DNA of 49,701 nucleotides from Gammaproteobacteria bacterium (GTDB lineage Bacteria > Pseudomonadota > Gammaproteobacteria > SZUA-229). The translations under genes and the position numbers were made by a program. A model generated the notes under the pieces. It did not search any database. It was not told the origin of the DNA and was given only the letters and a program-made list of their open reading frames with translations. The DNA lies in NCBI GenBank assembly GCA_026195895.1, contig JAPHRO010000008.1, positions 1 through 49,701 on the forward strand. Direction: 5' to 3'. Shown here one piece after another: positions 30,592-40,031 of the stretch (the stretch's first letter is position 1; every line of letters starts with the position of its first letter).

Positions 30592-31704
30592 ATGGATCTT
30601 TCTCCCGAAGACAGTCTTCGCTTAAACGTTTTACTCACCCAGGGTTTACAGGCGGTGCGTATTGATGAATCACGCATGGTTGTGCATGCGCTTACCGAAC
30701 GCGGTGAAGCCAGGGTGCCATTGAATCCCACCGGTCGCGACGAAGCCTATATTCGTGAAGTAAAAGCCCTGTTGTCCTCCCATTCTCTCGGATCTCCCGG
30801 CGGCTATCCGGTGTATCTAAAACGCTGGACGCGGATGGGGCAGGCCAAAGATGAAAGCCTGGAGCAATTACTGGTGCTCGGCGAAGAGGAAGCGGTAGTG
30901 GCCGTGGTACATGCCCAGGGTATTTCAAATGAACTGGCACGCCGCGCCTGGTGGTGTATGCCGACCTCAGACAATGCTCGGCGTATGCTGGAAAAAGAAG
31001 ATGTGATTAAGGGGGATATGGGGCCAGTACTGGCCGAGTTTTTAATCGAGCATCTGCCTTTTGAAGAAGACCAGCTAGGTATTATTGATAGCGTAAAGGC
31101 AGCATTGCAGCCTGGCTTGATAAGCGAAGAATTACGTCAGGCTTTATGGACTAAAGCTAAAACCAGAGGCTCCTACTATGTGGGGTTTCTGCAGGCGACT
31201 CCCGATGATTTGCCGGGTGATGCAGTTGAGCATCATTTATTTGAAGAAACGAAGAAAAAACTATCGACACTCGCTGCAGCCGACAACAAAGCGGCCAGAC
31301 AGTTAATAAAGGTTTTCAGTGCGGCCGGGCAGAACTATCTCAACACCGTTGAAGCAGCGCTGAAAAGACCGAATAACCAGGACGTGGTAATTGTTCTGTT
31401 CAAGGCCATAGAAAGCTATTTTGCGAATGTCTGTCCGGGATTTACAAGTCGGCGCGAAATTGAACTGATCGAAAAAGAAGTCGAGCAGCATTGTGATGCC
31501 TGTTCTGCGGATATGGCGGAGTTACTGTTACAGTTTCCTGAATATAAACCCTATGCCAGGGCAATGATGATGTTGTCCGGTTACTGTGAGGAATTAACTT
31601 TTCCAGTATTTGGTCAAACGGATGCCATTGGTAGTGTGATGCGAAAACGCATCAGGCATTTAACCGATCCCCTGAAACAGCAGCTCACTGTTTTACGTAA
31701 TTAA
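30592..31704 (+). CDS. dsrS: DsrS-like protein
   Basis: 370 residues, soluble. The pattern LSPEDSLRLNVLL, ARVPLNPTGRDE, HSLGSPGGYPVYLKRWTRMGQ and ARRAWWCMPTSDNARRMLE matches what I recall of DsrS, the last gene of the dsr cluster in purple sulfur bacteria. DsrS is a cytoplasmic protein without a known cofactor, reported to influence sulfur oxidation after transcription. Here it lies 29 kb from dsrAB, next to a MoxR/VWA pair, so the dsr genes are dispersed. The 145-base gap upstream may hold its own promoter. Confidence 0.75.
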   Translation: MDLSPEDSLRLNVLLTQGLQAVRIDESRMVVHALTERGEARVPLNPTGRDEAYIREVKALLSSHSLGSPGGYPVYLKRWTRMGQAKDESLEQLLVLGEEEAVVAVVHAQGISNELARRAWWCMPTSDNARRMLEKEDVIKGDMGPVLAEFLIEHLPFEEDQLGIIDSVKAALQPGLISEELRQALWTKAKTRGSYYVGFLQATPDDLPGDAVEHHLFEETKKKLSTLAAADNKAARQLIKVFSAAGQNYLNTVEAALKRPNNQDVVIVLFKAIESYFANVCPGFTSRREIELIEKEVEQHCDACSADMAELLLQFPEYKPYARAMMMLSGYCEELTFPVFGQTDAIGSVMRKRIRHLTDPLKQQLTVLRN

Positions 31705-31712
31705 TTATTTCC

Positions 31713-32252
31713 ATGGTTCAATTAGTCACCACAAAAATTCATATTAGTTTACAGATTACGCTACCGCATGAATTACTGGAACGTCATCTGGCTACGTCAG
31801 TTGAGGTGGTAGGTGAAGCCTTAACGGAGCAGGTAATTGCTTCGGTTAAAAAAAATAATATCGGTTATTTTCCAGCGCTGGATTATTTTCAGCAGCAGGG
31901 CGACATTGAAGATGAGCTTATCGAAGTGGCTGAAACCATTAGCTGGTTTGCCGCTAAAATTGCCCGTGAAGAAGTACAGCGAAAACTGCGCGCTTATTTT
32001 TCATCGATTAGTTTTCAGTCGGTGCAATGTACATCCTATTCCATTCCACCCGTGCGGCCAAATCAGCTAAATGCCTATCAGGCACTACTTGCTCACTATA
32101 CGCCAGACACGGTTAAGCTGGATATCGTGGCCAGCGTACTTAAAAAACATCACAGGCCCGAAGGCATGGCCAACTGGGCGAAACAGTTATTTAGACGTAA
32201 TCTGGAAAACTCTTTCGAAAAGTTTGAAATTACCCAGACGGTTGTCATGTAA
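31713..32252 (+). CDS. Hypothetical 179-residue protein
   Basis: A soluble protein (MVQLVTTKIHISLQITLPHELLERH...) that starts eight bases after dsrS and is probably co-transcribed. It has a single cysteine (VQCTSY), a basic C-terminal region (KKHHRPEGMANWAKQLFRRNLENSF) and no membrane segment. I do not recognise the family; a partner of DsrS is possible from position. Confidence 0.65.
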   Translation: MVQLVTTKIHISLQITLPHELLERHLATSVEVVGEALTEQVIASVKKNNIGYFPALDYFQQQGDIEDELIEVAETISWFAAKIAREEVQRKLRAYFSSISFQSVQCTSYSIPPVRPNQLNAYQALLAHYTPDTVKLDIVASVLKKHHRPEGMANWAKQLFRRNLENSFEKFEITQTVVM

Positions 32253-32286
32253 TATAAAGCTATTCCTTAGTCAGTCACGGGATTAC

Positions 32287-33171
32287 ATGAAATCTTTTCT
32301 GTGCCGTAATGCTGCTCGAATTATTCTACTGTTTTCATGTTCGGTATGGATAATTGATGCTGCTGCTGTCTGTGGACTGGATGCGCCAACAGCGGGCATC
32401 GGTATAAGTTATGCGAGTTATGCTGACGCGCAGATCAACACCAGCTCAGCCTATGCTATGGAGCAGGTGGCGACTGAACTAAACTGGCAAGATGAACTCT
32501 GGCAGGCCAGTCATGCATATCTGTCACTGGAATTTCCGCAAAGTAACTTAACCACGCCGGTCACCACGGGAGATCTGCATACCTTGAGGATCGGGGTGCG
32601 TGATCATTGGCGATTGAATCAGCGTGACTCGCTGGACGGTGCGATTTTGCCAACGCTTGCAGTGTCATCCAGTCAGCTAAAAAATCCAGATTTATTAAAA
32701 CTGGATGCGTTCCGGCTGGATGCGCATTTGCTCTGGCACCATCTGGTGCTAAAAAAAACGCGCCTGTTCCTCGGCTATTGTCTGGGCGCGTTAGCTGGTG
32801 AATATTCCGCTATGCCGATTATTGGTGTCGATTATAAAAGTACTGACTGGCAATTATCTCTGGGCTATCCCGCCACCCGTTTTTCTTTTGATCTGCAGCC
32901 GGCACTTCGTTTTTTTACTGACTGGTCACTGTCGGGTAACCAGTGGCAGGTACTGGATAGCAACCTGCAAAATCGTAGCGACGTTAATTTTGAATCGCAA
33001 CAGTTAAGTGCCGGTTTTATATTCAGCTTTCCCCGTTATGGTGAGGTAGAGATTTACTGGCGCCATCTATTTGATCAACAACTCGAATACCTTGCGCGCA
33101 ATGGTGCACTTCTATCCGTTGAGCCTGAAGATAGTGATGGCTGGATGGTTGGTTATCGCCATTATTTTTGA
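32287..33171 (+). CDS. Predicted outer-membrane beta-barrel-like protein
   Basis: 294 residues. A signal peptide (NAARIILLFSCSVWIIDAAA) is followed by alternating hydrophobic strands with many aromatic residues, ending GWMVGYRHYF; a terminal phenylalanine is the usual end of outer-membrane barrels. The start at 32287 fits the signal peptide; the frame extends upstream inside the previous gene. No family recognised. The role may be a porin or surface protein; confidence in location is moderate. Confidence 0.65.
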   Translation: MKSFLCRNAARIILLFSCSVWIIDAAAVCGLDAPTAGIGISYASYADAQINTSSAYAMEQVATELNWQDELWQASHAYLSLEFPQSNLTTPVTTGDLHTLRIGVRDHWRLNQRDSLDGAILPTLAVSSSQLKNPDLLKLDAFRLDAHLLWHHLVLKKTRLFLGYCLGALAGEYSAMPIIGVDYKSTDWQLSLGYPATRFSFDLQPALRFFTDWSLSGNQWQVLDSNLQNRSDVNFESQQLSAGFIFSFPRYGEVEIYWRHLFDQQLEYLARNGALLSVEPEDSDGWMVGYRHYF

Positions 33172-33233
33172 TCTCATTTTTATCTGCTTTATCGACGAAT
33201 GATTTTTTCTGCAGTTTTCCTGCCCGGGAAGAC

Positions 33234-33250
33234 TTGGCACTCATCCTGCA
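33234..33250 (+). promoter_or_regulatory. Sigma-54 promoter upstream of fliQ
   Basis: TTGGCACTCATCCTGCA: -24 GG at 33236-33237 and -12 GC at 33248-33249, separated by the required ten bases, with TGGCAC a full consensus match. Transcription would start near 33261, before fliQ at 33299. RpoN control of early flagellar genes is normal in polar-flagellated gammaproteobacteria. Confidence 0.75.
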
Positions 33251-33298
33251 ACCCCTTGCGCATATAGTCATTTTTGTCAAAAAAACGTCGGAGGCGTT

Positions 33299-33568
33299 AT
33301 GACGCAAGATACAGTCATGCAACTGGCCTCACAAATGCTGTGGGTCACCATACTGATTGCCGCACCCTTGCTGCTATCCGCGCTGGCGGTTGGTCTACTG
33401 GTTGGCATGTTCCAGGCGGCCACTCAGATCAATGAAATGACCCTGAGTTTTATTCCCAAGCTGGGCATACTGGTGGTCGCGCTGTTTGTGTTTGGTCCCT
33501 GGATGCTGAGTAATATTGTTGATTTCACTCAGCAATTGTACAGCAGCATCCCGTCAATCATTGGCTAG
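33299..33568 (+). CDS. fliQ: Flagellar export protein FliQ
   Basis: 89 residues with two membrane segments and the FliQ pattern AAPLLLSALAVGLLVGMFQAATQINEMTLSFIPK. FliQ, with FliP and FliR, forms the export gate of the flagellar type III system. GGAGG precedes the start. It is the first gene of this flagellar block: fliL, fliM, fliN, fliO and fliP, which usually come before it, are absent and must lie elsewhere. Confidence 0.95.
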   Translation: MTQDTVMQLASQMLWVTILIAAPLLLSALAVGLLVGMFQAATQINEMTLSFIPKLGILVVALFVFGPWMLSNIVDFTQQLYSSIPSIIG

Positions 33569-33577
33569 TGAATTAGC

Positions 33578-34357
33578 ATGCTCTGGCTGACCACAGAACA
33601 GATTGGCAACTATCTCGGTGGTCTGTTCTGGCCCTTTGTACGCATCAGCGCCATGATGATGGCGGCTCCGGTCTTTGGCTCTCAGTTCATGCCGGTACGG
33701 ATTCGGATTATGCTGGCTTTAGCGGTTAGTCTTGTGGCCGTGCCCATGTTGCCATCGGTTCCGCTGGTTGATCCCATTTCCTATAGCGGCTTGTCTATCT
33801 TGTTACAGCAGGTGCTGATCGGCGTTGCCATGGGCTTTATTATCCAGATGATTTTTCAGGCCCTGGTTATCGCCGGTGAGGCCATCGCTAACAGCATGGG
33901 GCTGGGTTTTGCCCGCATGATGGATCCGGCCAATGGGGTGCAGGTACCGGTTGTTTCCCAGTTTTTAATTGTCATGGCGACGCTGTTGTTTGTCATTCTG
34001 AATGGTCATCTGATGCTGATCGAGCTGGTGGTGGAAAGCTTTCGCATATTACCCATAACAGATACCGGCCTGTCAGCCAATGGCGCTCATCAAATAGCCG
34101 GCTGGGCCAGTCATATGTTTGCCGGTGGATTGCTGGTGGCCCTGCCTGCAGTGGCGGCGCTGATGGTGGTCAATATATCCATGGGTGTGATTACCCGGGC
34201 CGCGCCGCAGCTCAATATATTTGCCGTCGGGTTTCCGTTGATGATCCTGCTGGGTTTTGTTTTTCTGGCAGCGACTACGCCGTCTATGCTGACCCAGTTC
34301 TCGCACATGATGCTGGACAGTTTTGAAGCCATCGCCACTATTCTGGCCACCAAATAG
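33578..34357 (+). CDS. fliR: Flagellar export protein FliR
   Basis: 259 residues, about six membrane segments, with RISAMMMAAPVFGSQFMPVRIRIMLALAVS near the start and GEAIANSMGLGFARMMDP in the centre, both FliR hallmarks. It builds the export gate with FliP and FliQ. It starts nine bases after fliQ and ends 13 bases before flhB, the standard order. Confidence 0.95.
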   Translation: MLWLTTEQIGNYLGGLFWPFVRISAMMMAAPVFGSQFMPVRIRIMLALAVSLVAVPMLPSVPLVDPISYSGLSILLQQVLIGVAMGFIIQMIFQALVIAGEAIANSMGLGFARMMDPANGVQVPVVSQFLIVMATLLFVILNGHLMLIELVVESFRILPITDTGLSANGAHQIAGWASHMFAGGLLVALPAVAALMVVNISMGVITRAAPQLNIFAVGFPLMILLGFVFLAATTPSMLTQFSHMMLDSFEAIATILATK

Positions 34358-34370
34358 CAGGGCGCATTAA

Positions 34371-35537
34371 ATGGCAGAATCAGAAACAGGTCAGGAAAAA
34401 AGCGAACAACCCACCCCCAAACGACTTGATGACGCGCGAAAGAAGGGCCAGATTGCCCGCTCCCGTGACTTCAATACCATGATTATTATTGCGCTGGCGG
34501 CCAGCAGTTTGATGCTGATGGGGCAGGGTATGATCGCGGATTTGAGCGAGCTGATTAAAGCGGGATTTCAGCCAAGTCGAGCCGATATTTTTGACCCCCG
34601 GGGTGCCTTGCGATTTTTCTATAAAGCCGTGCTGGATGGATTCTGGCTGCTACTGCCCTTTTTCGGCATCATGATGTTAGGCGCCATTCTGGCTCCGCTA
34701 AGTATTGGTGGCTGGGCATTCAGCTTCGAAGCGATGCAGCCCAAGCTGAGCAAACTGAATCCCATTAAAGGTTTAAAGCGGGTGTTTTCTGCCAAAGGAC
34801 TGATGGAGCTGGTCAAAGCGATGGCCAAGTTTATTCTGGTAGCGGCGGTCGCGGTTGCCGTTATCTGGACGCAGATGAATGAATTTATGGGGCTGGGCAA
34901 TGAATCACTGGATTTAGCGATTGCCCATGCCGGTGAATTACTGGCCGTAGCGTTTCTAATCACCACCATTGCCCTGATTATTATTGCCGCGATTGATGTG
35001 CCGTTCCAGATATGGGATCACACCAAACAAATGCGCATGACCCGCCAGGAAGTGAAAGATGAGATGAAGGACACCGAAGGTAAGCCGGAAGTTCGCAGTC
35101 GCATTCGCCAGTTACAGTATGAAATGGCCCAGGCCAGAATGATGGAGGCCGTACCTGAGGCTGATGTCGTCATTACCAACCCCACTCATTTCGCGGTGGC
35201 GCTGAAATATGACCCGAACAGCATGCGCGCCCCACTGGTGGTTGCCAGAGGTGTGGATCTGATTGCAGCCAATATTCGACGTATTGCAGAAGAAAATGAA
35301 GTTTTATTGGTCGAAACGCCACCTTTGGCACGAGCCTTGTATCACAGTACAGAAATTAATCAGGAAATACCCGCCGGCCTTTATGTGGCGGTGGCTCAGA
35401 TACTGGCATACGTCTATCAGTTACGAAATGTTCAAAAAAATGGCGGCGAAAATCCGTCACAGCCTAAACCTGAGATACCTGATGAGTTTGAGAAGTTTGT
35501 CAATATGGGTACCGAGCCCGAACAAACGAGACATTAG
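34371..35537 (+). CDS. flhB: Flagellar export switch protein FlhB
   Basis: 388 residues: a basic N-terminus (SEQPTPKRLDDARKKGQIARSRD), four membrane segments, and the autocleavage motif NPTH at about residues 267-270 (ITNPTHFAVALKY). After self-cleavage FlhB changes export specificity from hook to filament. The C-terminal tail after YVYQLRN is longer and acidic. It lies between fliR and flhA as usual. Confidence 0.96.
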   Translation: MAESETGQEKSEQPTPKRLDDARKKGQIARSRDFNTMIIIALAASSLMLMGQGMIADLSELIKAGFQPSRADIFDPRGALRFFYKAVLDGFWLLLPFFGIMMLGAILAPLSIGGWAFSFEAMQPKLSKLNPIKGLKRVFSAKGLMELVKAMAKFILVAAVAVAVIWTQMNEFMGLGNESLDLAIAHAGELLAVAFLITTIALIIIAAIDVPFQIWDHTKQMRMTRQEVKDEMKDTEGKPEVRSRIRQLQYEMAQARMMEAVPEADVVITNPTHFAVALKYDPNSMRAPLVVARGVDLIAANIRRIAEENEVLLVETPPLARALYHSTEINQEIPAGLYVAVAQILAYVYQLRNVQKNGGENPSQPKPEIPDEFEKFVNMGTEPEQTRH

Positions 35538-35589
35538 ATATTCATTTCTTCATACCGGTAGAAAGAAGTGAAAAACAAAAGGTGAGCCG

Positions 35590-37674
35590 ATGGAAGCAGT
35601 ACTTCATAACATCCAGCATTTAGGTCGGCGCGGCCTGGTGGCGCCATTTTTAGTCATTGCCATGCTGGCCATGATGGTGGTGCCGCTGCCACCGATTTTT
35701 CTGGACATGCTGTTCACTTTTAATATTTCTCTGTCGATTATTATTTTGCTGGTCAGTATTTATGCCAGCAGGCCACTGGATTTTGTAATCTTCCCCACGA
35801 TTATCCTGGTGGCCACTTTATTTCGGCTGGCGCTGAACGTAGCGTCTACCCGTATCGTGTTGCTTGAAGGCCATACCGGCACCGGTGCGGCCGGTAATGT
35901 GATTGAGGCCTTTGGTGAGTTCGTTATCGGCGGTAATTATGCGGTCGGTCTGGTGGTGTTTTCCATTCTGGTTATCATTAACTTTGTGGTGGTAACCAAG
36001 GGTGCTGGCCGTGTTTCAGAAGTGAGTGCCCGTTTCACCCTGGATGCCATGCCCGGCAAGCAAATGGCCATAGATGCGGATTTGAACTCCGGCATTATTA
36101 CCCAGGACGAAGCCCGCCTGCGCCGCGAAGAAATTGCCTCTGAAGCTGATTTCTACGGTTCAATGGATGGTGCCAGCAAATTTGTCCGTGGCGATGCAGT
36201 GGCCGGTATTTTGATTCTGATCATTAATATCGCCGGCGGCCTGACCATTGGTATGGCGCAGCACGATATGGTGCTGGGTGATGCGGTACGCAACTACTCC
36301 CTGTTAACCATAGGTGATGGGCTGGTCGCACAGATTCCTTCCTTGCTCCTGTCCAGTGCCACCGCCATTATTATTACCCGTGATTCCAGTAAACATGATC
36401 TGGGCTCACAGGTGTTCAGTCAGTTATTTGAAAATACCAGAGTGCTCTGGGTGACGGCAGCCATCATGGCCATTATTGGCGTTATTCCGGGTATGCCGAA
36501 TGTGGCCTTCCTGACACTGGCAGCTGTCTGTGCGGGTTCTGCCAAACTGCTGGATAGACGACAGGAGGAGGCCGAAGTACGTGAGCGAGTGCAGGTCGAA
36601 GAAGCACCGACGAAGCCGGCCGAACCGAAGGAATTGTCCTGGGATGATGTCCAGCCGGTTGATCTGATTGGGCTGGAAGTGGGCTATGGGCTGATCCCGA
36701 TGGTGGATCGTAATCAGGATGGACAGTTGCTCAATCGAATTAAAGGTGTGCGCAAAAAACTGTCTCAGGAGCTGGGTTTTCTGGTGCATTCGGTGCATAT
36801 TCGCGACAACCTCGACCTGAATCCCAATGCCTATCGTATTACCTTGATGGGGGTGCCGGTGGGTGAGTCGGAAGTGTATCCCGATCGTGAAATGGCGATT
36901 AATCCTGGCCAGGTTTATGGTGATCTGCAGGGCACAAAAACTAAAGATCCCGCTTTTGGCCTGGATGCCATCTGGATTGATCCCGGCCAGCGGGATCATG
37001 CGCAGACTCTGGGCTATACCGTGGTTGATCCAACCACCGTCATTGCAACCCATTTAAATCAATTGCTGCACGACAATGCAGCCGACCTGATTGGCCATGA
37101 AGAAGTGCAGCAATTACTCGATAAACTGGCCGCCCAGTCGCCCAAGCTGGTTGAGGATCTGGTACCGAAACTGCTGCCGTTGAGTGTGGTGGTGAAAGTG
37201 ATGCAGAATCTGCTCGGTGAAGGTGTGCCCATTCGTGATGTGCGCACCATTGCTGAAGTGCTGGCCGAGCAGGGTGGTCGTATTCAGGATCCCGGTGCTT
37301 TGACTGAGGCAGTGCGTATTGCCCTGGGCCGTTCGATTGTACAGAAAGTCATCGGCATCGAGCAGGACCTGCCCGTGATTACATTAGAGCCGGCACTGGA
37401 GCAGTTGCTGATGCAGTCGGTTCAGGGTTCTGCCCAGGGTGCCCTGGGTGTTGAGCCGGGGCTGGCAGATCGCATGTTTAAATCACTGGAAGAAGTGGTC
37501 AGGCAGCAGGAAATGGCCGGACAGCCTGCCATACTGGTGGTCGCGCCGCCGCTCAGGTTGTGGTTGGCGCAATTAGTGAAACACTCGATATCAGGTCTTA
37601 CTGTCCTGTCCTACAGTGAAATCCCCGATAACAAAAATATTAAAGTTGTTGCTGCCGTTGGTGCAGGAGAATAA
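35590..37674 (+). CDS. flhA: Flagellar export protein FlhA
   Basis: 694 residues: eight membrane segments in the N-terminal half with the FHIPEP-type LALNVASTRIVLLEGHTGTGAAG and DAMPGKQMAIDADLNSG motifs, and a C-terminal cytoplasmic domain that docks export chaperones (SWDDVQPVDLIGLEVGYGLIP). It is the largest export-gate subunit and forms a nonameric ring. The stop is two bases before flhF, so the two are coupled. Confidence 0.97.
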   Translation: MEAVLHNIQHLGRRGLVAPFLVIAMLAMMVVPLPPIFLDMLFTFNISLSIIILLVSIYASRPLDFVIFPTIILVATLFRLALNVASTRIVLLEGHTGTGAAGNVIEAFGEFVIGGNYAVGLVVFSILVIINFVVVTKGAGRVSEVSARFTLDAMPGKQMAIDADLNSGIITQDEARLRREEIASEADFYGSMDGASKFVRGDAVAGILILIINIAGGLTIGMAQHDMVLGDAVRNYSLLTIGDGLVAQIPSLLLSSATAIIITRDSSKHDLGSQVFSQLFENTRVLWVTAAIMAIIGVIPGMPNVAFLTLAAVCAGSAKLLDRRQEEAEVRERVQVEEAPTKPAEPKELSWDDVQPVDLIGLEVGYGLIPMVDRNQDGQLLNRIKGVRKKLSQELGFLVHSVHIRDNLDLNPNAYRITLMGVPVGESEVYPDREMAINPGQVYGDLQGTKTKDPAFGLDAIWIDPGQRDHAQTLGYTVVDPTTVIATHLNQLLHDNAADLIGHEEVQQLLDKLAAQSPKLVEDLVPKLLPLSVVVKVMQNLLGEGVPIRDVRTIAEVLAEQGGRIQDPGALTEAVRIALGRSIVQKVIGIEQDLPVITLEPALEQLLMQSVQGSAQGALGVEPGLADRMFKSLEEVVRQQEMAGQPAILVVAPPLRLWLAQLVKHSISGLTVLSYSEIPDNKNIKVVAAVGAGE

Positions 37675-37676
37675 AT

Positions 37677-39053
37677 ATGAAAGTAAAGCGTTTTGTGGCT
37701 GATGATATGCGAACAGCGATTCGGCTGGTAAAAGAAGAACTCGGGGCTAATGCAGTCATTCTGTCGAATCGAAAGGTGGATGGGCAGGTGGAAATTCTGG
37801 CCGCGATGGATTACGACGAGCAGTTGATTAACCAGGCACTGGATACCCAGTTAAATACTAACAAACCCGGCAGTGCAGCGGCTTATTACGAACAGGCTGC
37901 TGCCCAGCGTGACGCCATGGAGAAGCAGACTATTGCTTCATCGGATATGGGCGATACCAGTAAATCAGTCACCGAGCAGAATATTTCTGAACATGAATTA
38001 GCTCCAGCGGCAGCACCGGCACCGGTAGAAAAGCCTGCCGCAGGCTTAGAAAACTCCCCTGCATCGGTGTCAGATCATCAGGCCGCCGGTTTATATCAAT
38101 CAATGGCGCAGGAGAAACATGGCATCACCGAGATGCGTGATGAGCTTAAATTGCTGCGTGCCATGATCGAAAACCAGCAGACCATGAGTGAATGGGGTAG
38201 CCTGACTGAAAAACATCCTTTGCGTGTCACCCTGTACAAGCGTTTAACTGAAATGGGATTAAGTCAGGATGTGTGTAAATATCTGGCCAAAGGGCTGGAT
38301 AACCACGCGCATATTGATCAGGCGATGCAGGCTGCGCTGAAGCAGTTGGTACATCAATTGCCGGTTGCTGATGATGATATCCTTAATCGCGGCGGTGTTT
38401 ACGCCATGGTTGGGCCAACAGGGGTGGGTAAAACCACCACCATTGCCAAATTGGCGGCCCGTTTTGCCATGCAACACGGTCAGCGCCATGTGGCCTTAAT
38501 CAGTACAGACAATTATCGTATCGGCGCCCATGAGCAACTGATGACTTATGGCCGTTTACTTGGCGTGCCTGTTCACCAGGCCGCCGATAAACAGGAATTG
38601 CAGGCACTGTTGCACAAACTGTATGACAAGAAACTGATCTTGATTGATACTGCGGGCATGAGCCAGCGAGATCTGCGCCTGAGTGAACAGTTTGTCCATC
38701 TGGGTAACCATGAGGCGATTATCAAATCGTATCTGGTGTTATCGGCCAATGCGCAGTTGCCGGCTTTAAATGAAACGATAAAATCATTTAAAAAAGCCAA
38801 TCTGGCGGGATGTATTCTGACCAAAACTGACGAGGCGGTGAGTCTGGGCGGTGTATTGAGTGCTATGATTAAACACCATTTGCCAGCGGCATTTGTGAGT
38901 GACGGTCAGCGGGTGCCTGAAGATTTGCATCGAGCGCGCGCCAGAGAACTGGTTGACGAGGCGCTGAATCTGATGAAACTCCATCGCGAACCCAGTGATG
39001 ATGAATTTATGGCGGTGGCGTTTAGCGGTGGTGTCAGTCATGCGCATTTATGA
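37677..39053 (+). CDS. flhF: Flagellar SRP-like GTPase FlhF
   Basis: 458 residues. Order: a short B domain (MKVKRFVADDMRTAIRLVKEELGANAVILSNRKV), a variable linker (about 70-150), an N domain, and the G domain with P-loop GPTGVGKTTT at about 245 and later DTAGMSQRD and TKTDEAVSLGG. FlhF recruits the first flagellar parts to the cell pole and, with FleN, sets flagellar position and number. This supports polar flagellation. Confidence 0.95.
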   Translation: MKVKRFVADDMRTAIRLVKEELGANAVILSNRKVDGQVEILAAMDYDEQLINQALDTQLNTNKPGSAAAYYEQAAAQRDAMEKQTIASSDMGDTSKSVTEQNISEHELAPAAAPAPVEKPAAGLENSPASVSDHQAAGLYQSMAQEKHGITEMRDELKLLRAMIENQQTMSEWGSLTEKHPLRVTLYKRLTEMGLSQDVCKYLAKGLDNHAHIDQAMQAALKQLVHQLPVADDDILNRGGVYAMVGPTGVGKTTTIAKLAARFAMQHGQRHVALISTDNYRIGAHEQLMTYGRLLGVPVHQAADKQELQALLHKLYDKKLILIDTAGMSQRDLRLSEQFVHLGNHEAIIKSYLVLSANAQLPALNETIKSFKKANLAGCILTKTDEAVSLGGVLSAMIKHHLPAAFVSDGQRVPEDLHRARARELVDEALNLMKLHREPSDDEFMAVAFSGGVSHAHL

Positions 39054-39165
39054 AATGCCTATGCTTAAGGAATAGCCAGACTGCGATTAATAATCGGTGA
39101 TTGAAATATTTTGGCTTACGCAAAAAGTGTCAGGCCAGCCTACAATATAATTAATGAGCATATAG

Positions 39166-40020
39166 ATGAGTGACCAGGCAGCGGGCTTAAGAAGAATGAC
39201 AAAACAAAAACCAGTACAGGTTATTGCAGTGGCAAGTGGCAAAGGAGGCGTGGGTAAAACCAATGTCTCGGTAAACCTGTCTATCTCCATGGTGGAAGCA
39301 GGTAAAAATGTGTTGTTGCTGGATGCTGATCTGGGTCTGGCAAACGTCGATTTGTTACTGGGACTCCATTCTGAATATAACCTGTCACACGTCATCAGTG
39401 GTGAACGTACCCTGGAAGAAATTATCGTTGCTGGCCCCGAGGGGCTGAAAATAGTGCCTGCAGCTTCCGGCACGCAGATGATGTCGGAATTAACGCCGGC
39501 TCAGCACGCAGGGGTCATTCGCGCCTTTAGCGAAATTAATATGCCGATTGATATTCTGGTGGTGGATACTGCCGCCGGCATTTCCGATGGTGTGGTGAGT
39601 TTTACTCGAGCCTCGAATGAAGTCATTGTGGTGGTTTGTAATGAGCCGACTTCTTTGACCGATGCCTATGCGCTAATAAAAGTGTTGAGTGAAGATCATG
39701 GCGTGCAACGTTTTAATATTTTAGCCAATATGATTCGCAGCCCGAAAGAAGGTCTCAATCTATTTGCAAAACTTTCTCGAGTTACTGATCAGTATCTGGA
39801 CGTGACACTGGATTATCTGGGTGCTATACCCAATGACGAGTATCTGGTGAAAGCCGTTAAACGGCAGCATGCGGTCGTTCAGTCTTATCCGCAGAGTCCA
39901 TCGGCATTGGCTTTTCGCAAGATAGCAAAAAAAGTAATTAACTGGCCCTTGCCTGAGCAGGCAGGAGGGCATCTGGAATTTTTCGTTGAGCGTCTTATTC
40001 AATACAGTGCTGCAGGATAA
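39166..40020 (+). CDS. fleN: Flagellar number regulator FleN (FlhG), MinD-like ATPase
   Basis: 284 residues with the deviant Walker A SGKGGVGKTN (24-33), DADLGLANVDLLLG and VVDTAAGISDGVVSFTRA. FleN antagonises the master regulator FleQ/FlrA and limits flagellar number, working with FlhF. The 112-base gap after flhF contains no clear promoter. The N-terminal helix (MSDQAAGLRRM) may be the FlhF-activating segment. Confidence 0.95.
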   Translation: MSDQAAGLRRMTKQKPVQVIAVASGKGGVGKTNVSVNLSISMVEAGKNVLLLDADLGLANVDLLLGLHSEYNLSHVISGERTLEEIIVAGPEGLKIVPAASGTQMMSELTPAQHAGVIRAFSEINMPIDILVVDTAAGISDGVVSFTRASNEVIVVVCNEPTSLTDAYALIKVLSEDHGVQRFNILANMIRSPKEGLNLFAKLSRVTDQYLDVTLDYLGAIPNDEYLVKAVKRQHAVVQSYPQSPSALAFRKIAKKVINWPLPEQAGGHLEFFVERLIQYSAAG

Positions 40021-40031
40021 TATTTCGATTT

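Noticed and set aside
36424-37053. 209-codon minus-strand frame
   Set aside because: It is antisense to the conserved flhA cytoplasmic domain and shows no motif.
39102-39125. Sigma-54 promoter before fleN (TTGGCTTACGCAAA)
   Set aside because: GG and GC are not at the required ten-base spacing, so the site does not fit a -24/-12 promoter.
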